This document shows, one piece after another, positions 55,443 to 64,000 of a DNA stretch of 64,000 nucleotides. The notes below the pieces were generated by a model. The model was not told the origin of the DNA. It searched no databases and saw only the letters and a list, made by a program, of their open reading frames with translations. The translations under genes and the position numbers were made by a program. Origin of the DNA: Sphaerulina vaccinii (Eukaryota; Ascomycota; Dothideomycetes; Mycosphaerellales; Mycosphaerellaceae); NCBI GenBank assembly GCA_022570795.1, contig JAKUDP010000002.1, positions 3,100,001 to 3,164,000 on the forward strand, written 5' to 3'. Every line of letters begins with the position of its first letter. Within the stretch, counting starts at the first letter, position 1.

Positions 55443-58143
55443 ACTGGTAGGCTGAGTCCTGAAGGAGCACCGGTGAAGAGTTGCATGACGACTGCATGTC
55501 TTTCAACTGTATCGGTCTGTCTGAGTCCAACTAGCACATCGCTCAGATAGAGAACTTTGTAGCGCCAATGGCGACACTTGCATTGTCGATGTTGCAAGTG
55601 ATCGCTGTCTAGGGCATATGGTTGGATGTCTCCATCGATAGGACTATCCTAGACTGCACATGGCTACAAGTCCGTGTCCACTTGGCATCCGAGTCCCAAC
55701 ATATGCAACATATGCAAAGCCAAGAGGCATAGTGGTCAAGTTTTTCGGAGCTTTCCTCAGCAAGATCGTGAAAGGCGTGATCGTGAAAAAGACGACACAT
55801 GTTCGGCCCGTGTATGGAAAGCTTGATCGTCTTGTTCATCCTTGTCAATGCTCGTGCACCCGATGTCCTTGTATTCTTCTCCACTTGCAATCTTCGTACA
55901 TCAACAACATAAGGCAATATGTGCGAAGCGTTTCCAGGAGCTACGATTATGCGATGCGCAATAGGCCTCATTCGTCCCTTGTTGATGGTCGCTTGCAATC
56001 TTGCGTATTCGACACCTCCAATTGCCTTGCCTATCTGCCTCGAGCAATTGCGCTATCAGAGATAATGCGCGTTCGGGTCATCTGCCAGTTCTGTTGAGCA
56101 ATGGCAGCTGAACAGGCCTGCGTGCTTATAAGGTACAGGACGGAATATCTATGTTGGCTGCCTTGGTTGCGTAGACCCAATTCTGAAGAAGCGACATTTC
56201 GGAGATACCGTTAATTCGGACTTTTCAGGATTGCAGGCTCTGCTCTGGGTCGATCGTCCTACACTCTTTCAGACATTCTGATGTCGCCCAATCTAGTCGG
56301 TTGGCTTATCCAGAATATCGCGAGATGTCCGGCAGGGTGTGTTGTCGTCGTCTCATGGGTTTCGGGCAACCCTAACGCATTCGCCTGAGGATTGCACTTA
56401 TCGATCATTTGCGTTATGACCGGATCCCGCTTTTCGAACACAAGATTGTCACATCTTTGTAGTCGGTGTAGCAATACTGGCCCTGCTTGGCACCCATGAG
56501 GCAGGCCCAGCCATTGTATCTGCAAGAACGCTTATCTGGTGCTGGCTGGCTCAAGTGTCGAGGCCCCATGAGTCGACCATGCAGATGGCGCGGTCAAAAT
56601 CTGTCGATGACAGGGCCAGTGACATGTTGTTGATGGAGTATGGACTTGTAGAAGTGACAGAAAATGTAGCTTCGGGCAGCATTCGTGTGCATGGACCTCG
56701 CCAATAAGACTGGAGTCGGCCGATCGCACATGGCTGCCATCGGCTTGCTCCAAGCAGCTTTCGGCATGTGCTATCATGATACTCCTGCTCATATCACTGA
56801 AGCTATCCATAATCCACGAAAGAGGCACCAACAGCCATCATCTTGTCATTTCACATTGGGTTCATCACTGGATGGGTGTGCTTCTGTATGGCTAGCCTCA
56901 AAGAGATCGCCCTCTCATCTACGGGAGTACCCAGCATGGAGATGCTCTTGCACAGCCTCTCGTGTAGGTGCGTCATGTCTGACTGTGCTGCTGATCGTCC
57001 TGAAAGCGACTGCGACTCACAGGAGAGCGGTACGCGTTCGCAAGAAAACGTGGACTGCTTCTCTCCAGTGTCTAGTCCAAAGTGGACAGGAAGTCGCAAA
57101 TTCCGGTCATAGCCATTTGCTTGGCCGTAGCTATTCAGATGGCATCGAACAGCATTACTTTGGTACTGTAAGGGGTTTCGATATAGTGGTGAGCATTGCC
57201 ACATCGGACTCCTGTAAGTGATCCCAACGAAAGGAGGTGCATCGCCAAGATGTGTCACCAGAATTCGGATGCCTGGTAAAATGATGATGATGCTGATGAG
57301 TTGTCACAGATGTGTCGTATGCAATGCCTCTGTTGATCGGCTTGGCGAATCTGTGCTTTTCCGGCTCGCGAGGACATGCAACCACAATCACAGGAGTGGT
57401 ATAGATTGGGTCGCATGAACTTGATCGGGTTGCTGTACCAAACCTCCTCTTCACAAGCATTACTTTTAGCTTTCCAACGATTAGCCCAGTCGACAGTGAG
57501 AACATGTAAGCTTCCCTCTTCCCCTTCTTGTGTGCTGAGGTGGAAGCATTGGCGCTGACAGATTCAGGAACTACATCTCAGCTGCGGTTCAAGCGATTAT
57601 GCTTATATCTCTGGTCAGGTTGCCTGGTTGACCAACGGCAAACGGCAATTCGCAGGTCCAGCTGTCGTGGTCGAAGGCGGAGAACCACAAGACGTCGTCA
57701 GCGTAGATTCCATGCGTGTACGCTCTGATGTAGGCACGAAGAGTCAGCAATCAGCAATAGTCAAGCCAAGCCGTGAAAGCCAGTATACCTTACGTGCCAC
57801 AGGCGGACTGCTTCCAATAGACTTTGTGCAGTCATTATCCGAGACTCTTCCACCACCAAGAAGTCTCGGATATGTCAGGTCAAGGGCGATGCGCTGGCTT
57901 CAAAGCTCCCGGAGCTCTCCAGTGTAGATTACAAAAGTGTATGGTGTGCAACTTCATTGGGTTTGCCGAGACTTTGATTGAAGCAGAACCAAGAAATTAG
58001 GAGGCTTGGAAGCGTCGCAAAGACTCGAAAGATCATCCTCAGAGTTTAACACCATTGCTTGTAGCATGATGCTTGTGATACCTCAAACGGAGTGAGGCGT
58101 AGCCACGTACGTGCTGTTACAGCCGGTATCACAATCGAATATC
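55443..58143. other. Intergenic, about 2.7 kb, no gene seen
   Basis: Plus-strand frames of 145 and 178 codons (55660-56097, 56685-57221) are mirrored by minus-strand frames and lack motifs. It should hold the promoter of the former OPT gene. Confidence 0.4.
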
Positions 58144-58368
58144 ATGGTGTTCCGGATCTTGGCAGCATGTTGTTGTTGTTGTACCCTGAGGACTGTAGTT
58201 GCTGCGGCGGGCTTTGGAGGGTGGTGTTCATTCACCGATGATCAGAACCTGGGGCTAGGAGAATGCCGGAATGAATCAAGTTGTCTGTCGGTCCTTTTGA
58301 TTCACTTGTCAAGTGCACCTTCCTTGAGATCGCATATGTTTATCCGAATATCCCACACTGGTCAATAA
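58144..58368 (+). CDS. Candidate small secreted protein, 3' structure uncertain
   Basis: ATG at 58144 opens MVFRILAACCCCCTLRTVVA, a signal-peptide-like start in which (TGT)n codes for five cysteines. The next residues (GFGGWCSFTDDQNLGLGECR, then NESSC) resemble small secreted proteins. The uninterrupted frame ends at TAA after 74 residues. A strong acceptor (pyrimidine tract ending GTGCGCACAG at 58391) lies just downstream, so an intron may begin near 58290 and the true C-terminus may differ. It could also be part of the kinase gene's upstream region. Confidence 0.3.
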   Translation: MVFRILAACCCCCTLRTVVAAAGFGGWCSFTDDQNLGLGECRNESSCLSVLLIHLSSAPSLRSHMFIRISHTGQ

Positions 58369-58770
58369 ATTCTTCTTGTCCTTGTGCGCACAGAAATTGT
58401 TGATATCAGGTTCTCGTGCACGATCTCACGTCGGCACTCCACAGACTTCTCGCAGCACAGCCATCCCCGTTCCGCAGACATCAACCAAGCATCTTGGCTT
58501 GCCTTGGCTCTGGTCTTGGACTGCTGCTCCCTATCACACGGAGGCTTGCGCTGCGCGGGAGAGGAGCCAAACCTCATCGCACAGCACAGGGCAGGCCGGT
58601 TCTACGATCAGACGTGCATACATAGACTTGCGGGTCCCGGCGCGGTCACAGTAAGAAGTGTGAGTCTCCCTCTTGATCACGACGGCCGATAATACTGCCA
58701 GTCAGACACCACGGCACATTCGGTTTCGCATGCCTCGCATACTATATTCACGACCACTGCCATCTTCACC
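58369..58770. other. Upstream region of the kinase gene
   Basis: About 400 bp with two long open plus-strand frames (92 and 102 codons) lacking known motifs. It may be 5' leader of the kinase or a 3' exon of the preceding candidate. Confidence 0.35.
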
Positions 58771-60873
58771 ATGACGACCACTAAATTTGGATATAGGCAC
58801 TGGGGGTCGACGGGCAGTCTGCGTTGCGAGTTCTGGATTTCAGACCTCGATTTACTGGCCGACGGAAAGGATACGCCTCCCGCCGATTCCAGCCTGAAGT
58901 TCACTGCGGGCAGTCTCTCGCGTCTTCACAACCCTCGCAACAATTTATACACTTCTCAGTCTTACACAACACCACGGAGCCTCAGCCACAGTCACGCCAG
59001 CGACCACGATCGACATCTGGACAGTTCGCATTCTCATGCTCGCAAACCTGAATACCTGCTCCACACTTTCAATAAATCTGCCGGTGCGGCCAAACCCAAG
59101 AGGAGGCTCTTTTCTCGGCGGCGGCACTATCAGCCTTCAATCTCCTCAGACCAAGACTCCAGTTCTCCTTCCTCCATTTCAACCCACAGCATGAGTCTCA
59201 CGACACAAACTACCATGGCCTCTACACCCGCCTCGGAGAAGCGCAAGTCTGGTTTTCTTCATCGCATCGGCCATGGCCTGGGGCATCACCGGCGTCGGAG
59301 CAGCGTTCAAGGCGACGTCACACAACCACAATCGCCGCAGACACGAACTCCTACTGCAGCTGCGCGACAAACTTCACAACAACAGCGTCCACTGCCGACG
59401 ACAACAATACAGCCTCCCAATAATGCTCTGCAACTGCCAACAATAAATGGAGGCTCTAACACAGCTGACAATGCGCCGCCGCAAATCATGATCAGAGCGC
59501 CTACTGCGCGTCAGGATGACTCGGAAGAAGTGCACTACCCCGATGGCCTCAGCCCTGCCCCGCTCAGCCCGGGCCAAAGAAGCAATAAAGGCATCAAATG
59601 GGCTGAGAACTACGAAGAAGGACCTCCACGACCACGACGAACTAGTTCAGCTGCAACTCATGGCCGAAGGTCCAGCATTTATTCCAAGGACGTTGACGGG
59701 AACTTCGACAATGTACTAGGTGTGGAACATGGTGTAGGATCCAAGGCTCGGAGATTATCGGTGGCGCTTCCCGATGACCTGCAGGTGGATGAATGCGCGC
59801 TGGAAGAGCATTTCAGTTACCTGCAGCGTATGAAGCACAAGGAGATTGGTGCAGGTGGTGCAGCGATTGTGAAGCTCATGCAAAGTAAGACGGCAGGCTC
59901 CTCGAGCGACAGAGTGTACGCTGTAAAGGAGTTTCGGGCCCGGGATGCTTCAGAGGAGTCGGAATATGACTACGAACGCAAGATCAAATCCGAATTTGCC
60001 ATCGCGAAGGCATGCGAGAGTCCGAACATTGTCAGAACTCATCGGCTATGTCACAGTGGCGACCAGTGGTACCATGTCATGGAGTATTGTGAGCTGGGCG
60101 ACCTCAACGACCTCATCGCCCAAGGAGCCTTCTTGAAGCCAGAGGATCGCAATTGCATGTTCAAACAGCTGGTCCGAGGTGTCGACTATTTGCACAGTCG
60201 AGGCATCGCCCATCGAGATCTGAAGTCCGAGAACTTGTTGGTGAACAAGCAGGGGTGTCTGAAGATAGCTGACTTTGGAACTGGTGAGGTATTCTGTGGG
60301 CAACATCCCGGGGTCCGGAACTGCAGGAGACAAAGTATTATTGATCCCAAGGAGCCGATACGGAAGTGCCAGCCTGGGTGGGTTGGAAGCATACCATACA
60401 TGGCACCGGAGGTCTATCAGCGACTTGGCAAATACGATCCTCGTGCCGTGGATGTGTGGGCTGTTGCCATAGTCTATGTGACACTCTGTTTCAATGGCAA
60501 TCCCTGGGACGAAGCAAGACCCGAATGCAAGAACTTTAGGATCTTCATGCAACATTGGGAGGCATGGTTCGAGAGATGCCCAGAAGAACAAGATGGGAAA
60601 ATTGAAGAAGGTAAACCTATCCCAGGCTTTGCATATCTTGGCAACTTCGCGAGACTGGACGACCAGGCGACGAGAGTCATGTTGATGGGTATGCTGCATC
60701 CAGACCCGGCGAAGCGATGGTCAATTCGACAAGTGCTCGAATCCAAGCCTGTGGTCGAAGCGGCATGCTGCCAACAAGAAGGCTACTCAGATGACATCAA
60801 GACGCGGCAGAAAAAGTCCCTGCACAACCACATTCCGGAAAGCATGAAGAAGAAAGTGAAGGCGAAGTCCTAG
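58771..60873 (+). CDS. HAL/NPR-type serine/threonine protein kinase
   Basis: Single-exon protein of 700 residues. A basic, Ser/His-rich disordered N-terminus of about 350 residues precedes the kinase domain. Landmarks are the glycine loop EIGAGGAAIVKLM (about 355), AVKEF, the catalytic loop HRDLKSEN (about 480), DFG (about 500) and MAPEVY (about 544), so it should be active. The domain ends with CCQQEGYSDDIKTRQKKSLH and a NHIP motif, as in the fungal-specific Hal4/Hal5/Hrk1 group. These kinases tune potassium uptake and plasma-membrane transporters, including the proton pump. The exact member is not resolved. A second possible start is MSLTTQTT about 145 codons in. It converges with the next gene, leaving 98 bp between stop codons. 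Confidence 0.9.
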   Translation: MTTTKFGYRHWGSTGSLRCEFWISDLDLLADGKDTPPADSSLKFTAGSLSRLHNPRNNLYTSQSYTTPRSLSHSHASDHDRHLDSSHSHARKPEYLLHTFNKSAGAAKPKRRLFSRRRHYQPSISSDQDSSSPSSISTHSMSLTTQTTMASTPASEKRKSGFLHRIGHGLGHHRRRSSVQGDVTQPQSPQTRTPTAAARQTSQQQRPLPTTTIQPPNNALQLPTINGGSNTADNAPPQIMIRAPTARQDDSEEVHYPDGLSPAPLSPGQRSNKGIKWAENYEEGPPRPRRTSSAATHGRRSSIYSKDVDGNFDNVLGVEHGVGSKARRLSVALPDDLQVDECALEEHFSYLQRMKHKEIGAGGAAIVKLMQSKTAGSSSDRVYAVKEFRARDASEESEYDYERKIKSEFAIAKACESPNIVRTHRLCHSGDQWYHVMEYCELGDLNDLIAQGAFLKPEDRNCMFKQLVRGVDYLHSRGIAHRDLKSENLLVNKQGCLKIADFGTGEVFCGQHPGVRNCRRQSIIDPKEPIRKCQPGWVGSIPYMAPEVYQRLGKYDPRAVDVWAVAIVYVTLCFNGNPWDEARPECKNFRIFMQHWEAWFERCPEEQDGKIEEGKPIPGFAYLGNFARLDDQATRVMLMGMLHPDPAKRWSIRQVLESKPVVEAACCQQEGYSDDIKTRQKKSLHNHIPESMKKKVKAKS

Positions 60874-60971
60874 GGAGGCGATCACGATTTGCATCTACAT
60901 GAGCTGTGTACACACACGAAGGGCCGCGTTGCCTCGTACCTCTGTACACACCAAGCACAATAACGACCAGC

Positions 60972-63056
60972 TCACCAGAGCTCCCACACAACGTCGGGCA
61001 TGACTTTACGCATGATGCGCCAATGTCTCTTCGCACTCTCAGCCTGCTCACTAGCCCACGAGCTCTCACCACCCGGCTCGAGCAGATCCAATCCATTTCT
61101 ACCACCACCACCAGAGGAGCTCTGTTCTGGAAACGGAATCTCCCACTCAGATTTCGGTAGCATATAATGCTTCCGGCTCAAACTTCCCAGAAAGTCCGCA
61201 GGTACGGGACGTCTGAAAGAGATCGGCCCAGGGCTATTACGGCAGAAGACCACCACATTCAGAAAGTCTGAATCTTTTCTTGTATCACCCTTCTTGGCAT
61301 TAGCGTTGTTGTTGTTGTCTTTTTCAGGAGGTCCGTCACGATATATCTTGCATTGACCATCGAAGGTGTGCTCGATGGTCCGGAGCACAAGGCGCGTCAA
61401 AGGAAGCGATAGATCGCCCGCATAATTGAGGGCAATGGCTCCATTGGGTTTCAGCAATGTACGCAAGTTGCGTAGGAAAGCTGTGTTGAAGAGTTCCAGC
61501 GGTTCAGCACCGCCAGTGAAAACATCGTGAATGATGTAGTCGAACTTCTTCACCACCTTCTTCTCGCTTATTGTCGCCTCACTGTCACTCTCACTCCGTG
61601 GTGTGTCTCCTTCAGTTACCGGTAGTGCTGACGATCTTGCTTGCTGCTTCACCCACGCCACGGCGTCCCGGATAATTGCCGTATGATTCGTAGGAAGTCC
61701 GAAGTACTGCGTTGCAAACTTATGCACAACAGGATCCAACTCTACGATTGTAGTGTCGATCCCATGTTCAATGAAAGCTTTGGGCGCTGTGCCTATGCCA
61801 AGTCCAATCACGAGAGCTTGTGCTGACGTGTCTGGTACAGGTACAGAATCGAGTTCATCAAGTAGACGTACAGATTCGAGCATTTCGAAGACTGCGTAGA
61901 TTGGCTCGTTGACTTGCCAGCCTTCTTTGTTTTTGCGTTCGGGTGTCAGGAGCCATTCGCCGCCTATGATAAGAGATTGTTAGCTGGGGCCGTTCCTGTC
62001 TCGCATCTGATGTAAAGCGAGAGCGCCACATCGACGTGTACGTACCAAGTAGGGAGTGGTCAGCTCGCAGGACGCGGTAGTTCTCGTTCTTGCTCTCAAG
62101 TACTGATATGTAGCCAGTATTAGACCATTGACGATCGAGGAGTGTCCAGTTCTGTGTCCCGAGTGATGCATTCACCATTTCGACGCTCATATGCCTGTTG
62201 AAGAAGACTGTATGCGCAACAGCAGGGAGTGCGAGCATCACATACCTACTTGTTTTCAGCAACTGTCCTGAACAGCAAGGCTGATCGTTCGCTTCATGCA
62301 CCATAATGAGACCGACTAGACGAAGACATGAACTTACCAGGACGGCGCCAGCACCGCATAGCTTACACCTAGCGCGAGTTGAAGATGAACAGGATTGACC
62401 TCAAACTTCTCCTTGAACAACTCGGGCAACCACTGCACGATACCAGTCCACTTCTCCTCAAGCACAGGATACATCGCGAATGCTAGGAAGATGCCGATGA
62501 TTGTGTAAGTTACAGTTGGGCCTATTTTTGAAGCTAGGAAGCGTGTCTGCTTATAGCGAGGAATGAAGTCGGCGATCACCAAGCCGGTTGGTAGCAGGAT
62601 GGTATGACAGCTCAGGAAGCCATTCAATATAGGTCCTGCTACTGGTCCCAGACTGCCGCTGAACGGCGAGAGTAACATCTGTAGAACTGGTATGCAGAAT
62701 ACCCAGACAGCAAGCGACTCGAGCACTCGCAACTGCTTCAGGCTGCCCATGATGGTCCGCACTGTGAACCCGAGCAGTAGTGTCACTGAACACATGGTAG
62801 CATGATTGACTGCAGAGGGTATTGAGCCATAGACAGGTGCCAGAGTCGATTGTGATATTGGTGATGCCGCTGCCGCCAGAGATAGTAATGCCACCGGATA
62901 CATGTACTCCCATTCTTGGACTGGAACTGCTTCTGACGACGCAGCTAGTGCTGGTCTCGCATTTGCGACCACTTCGGAAGGTATGTCGTCGACTAATTCA
63001 CTGCTGCTCGTCGTTGTAGTGGCCTGCTTAGCCGGAGGTTTCTTGCGTTTGGCCAT
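60972..63056 (-). CDS. Membrane-anchored spermidine-synthase-like protein
   Basis: Exons 63056-62338, 62194-62046 and 61963-60972 give 619 residues in frame. The N-terminal half is a membrane domain with several hydrophobic segments (YPVALLSLAAAAS, MCSVTLLLGFTVR, TVTYTIIGIFLAFAMY). The C-terminal half has a Rossmann-type aminopropyltransferase/methyltransferase fold: YISVLESKNENYRVLRADHS, ALVIGLGIGTAPKAF, TTIVELDPVVHKFA, and YIIHDVFTGGAEP as the catalytic-site region. The DVFTG form differs from the D-x-x-DP of true spermidine synthases, so the substrate is uncertain. Fungi carry such multi-pass proteins of unknown function. The first intron (62337-62195) may hide an 18-nt microexon (TVAENK) between two introns of about 70 and 55 bp; both readings keep frame. 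The second intron is 62045-61964. Confidence 0.82.
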
Positions 63057-63544
63057 GATGGCCAGGGTAATTTGTAGTTCAGCCGATCGGACAAATCCTG
63101 GTCGTCCAGAGAGATCTTGGTCCAGATAGGTCAGTTAACTCGAGATGCGTTTGATGAGAGTTGTGTCTTGACAAGGTAAAGCTGTGTAGAAGGTCCAAAG
63201 AAAGATCGAAGAGCGATAGTCAAAGAGATAAGGTATAATGTACTGTGATTTACCTGAAACAGCACGCTCTTTGGCCGACCGCGATGAGGTTGTCTGGGTA
63301 GAATCGCGAGGCCGTTGCCAATACCATCAACCACTTCACAAGATGAGTCGCGACGAGAAGAGCGTGCTGTCGGTGGTGCTGTTTCTGCCCTTGGTGGTGG
63401 TGTCGCCGGTAGCGCCTTCGGAGAACTTTGCGCTCGATGTGGTTGCTGTGGGAATGGCGTCGGTCCAGGCCGTTGTTGACGATGACGGAGCCGGCATGGG
63501 AATTTCCAAGAACGACCGTCTAAGGCTGGCGACGCTGCTGATAG
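63057..63544. other. Divergent region before the right-edge gene
   Basis: It contains the promoter of the spermidine-synthase-like gene and probably the 5' end of the right-edge gene. A plus-strand frame starting MSRDEKSVLSVVL (63341) is open to 63789 but in a different phase from the 3' exon; which frame is used upstream is unresolved. Confidence 0.35.
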
Positions 63545-64000
63545 ACAAGGGCACGCTCTACACGCGCGCAGCCAGAGCGTGGCGACAACATGCCTGGAGA
63601 GAGGACATACGGAAAGCGCTCGAAGGCGGTGTTCGACGCACGACTCGCATGCTTGCCATTGAGCAGCCCCGACCAACCCGCCACAACACATTCCCTCGGA
63701 GACAAAAAGACCAGGATCAAGCCAGTAGCACTGAAGAAGAAAGCCCGAGTAGATTTGGAAGAACAGGACGTATTGAGGACATCACCTAGGAGAGCAGCGC
63801 TTGGAGAGAAACATGTCAATTCAGTTGTTCTGCCTCTTGAGGCACTTACCATCGAGCAAGAAACGAGGACCAATAAGCCAAGGGGTCGACGAAAGGCCAA
63901 TGATGGGGAGGATGTAGTGACACAACAGCAGGAGATCGAGATCAAGCAGTGTGGGAAGTTTGCCACCCGTGGGCGACATACATTCTTCGACGATGATGAT
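63545..64000 (+). CDS. Partial gene at right edge, unknown charged protein
   Basis: Frame open for 152 codons to the window end, preceded by an acceptor-like CTGATAG at 63544. It includes SKAVFDARLACLPLSSPDQP, then KKTRIKPVALKKKARVDLEE, LPLEALTIEQETRTNKPRGR and ends GRHTFFDDDD. The mix of basic and acidic patches suggests a nuclear, partly disordered protein; no domain is recognised. The opposite strand is also open but with unlikely composition. The 5' exon and 3' end are not determined. Confidence 0.45.

Noticed and set aside
63131..63966. Minus-strand frames of 186 and 148 codons at the right edge
   Set aside because: Composition (Cys, Ser, Leu-rich) mirrors the charged plus-strand frame, which reads more like protein.

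Overview
The window looks like nuclear DNA of a filamentous ascomycete, most likely a Dothideomycete (a Mycosphaerellaceae-type genome is my best guess, by inference only). The signs are short spliceosomal introns (mostly 48-70 bp, GTAAGT/GTGAGT donors, CAG/TAG acceptors), a HET-domain gene, a velvet regulator, three Zn2Cys6 regulators, a GPI-anchored GH76 mannanase-like protein, a Uds1 septation protein and small secreted cysteine-rich proteins. I see no rRNA, tRNA, CRISPR or intact transposon. Gene density is low: about 16 solid genes plus several weak ones, separated by gaps of up to 5 kb.

Layout. 0.3-2.4 kb: TAH18-type diflavin reductase (+). 4.0-6.6 kb: two short Zn2Cys6 genes (-), probably paralogues. 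8.2-11.0 kb: PHS1 hydroxyacyl-CoA dehydratase (-) and seven-exon DFG5/DCW1 (-). 11.7-12.1 kb: small secreted 8-cysteine protein (+). 12.9-14.7 kb: HET-domain protein (-). 15.6-18.6 kb: Uds1 coiled-coil protein (-). 22.2-25.8 kb: MYST acetyltransferase with an N-terminal PHD finger (+). 29.0-30.7 kb: VosA-type velvet protein whose reading frame can be spliced into a C-terminal GATA-type zinc finger (-). 30.7-38.2 kb: gene-poor, one small spliced fragment. 38.5-42.4 kb: beta-carbonic anhydrase (+) and an ING/PHD protein (+). 43.9-45.3 kb: third Zn2Cys6 regulator (+). 45.3-52.6 kb: gene-poor, with a 72-residue CGH protein, a spliced hypothetical gene and a 16-bp minisatellite. 52.7-55.4 kb: disrupted OPT oligopeptide transporter (-). 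58.8-63.1 kb: HAL-type kinase (+) and a membrane spermidine-synthase-like protein (-), convergent with 98 bp between stops. A partial gene (+) runs off the right edge.

Themes. Chromatin and developmental regulators are frequent (MYST HAT, ING, velvet-GATA, three Zn2Cys6), mixed with membrane, wall and lipid housekeeping genes (PHS1, DFG5, OPT). I see no biosynthetic cluster. The most interesting locus is the velvet-GATA gene: an in-frame stop codon sits inside a sequence that reads well as an intron, and the zinc-finger part has no methionine of its own. Exon structures were worked out by eye from splice signals, reading frame and family conservation; none is supported by transcripts.
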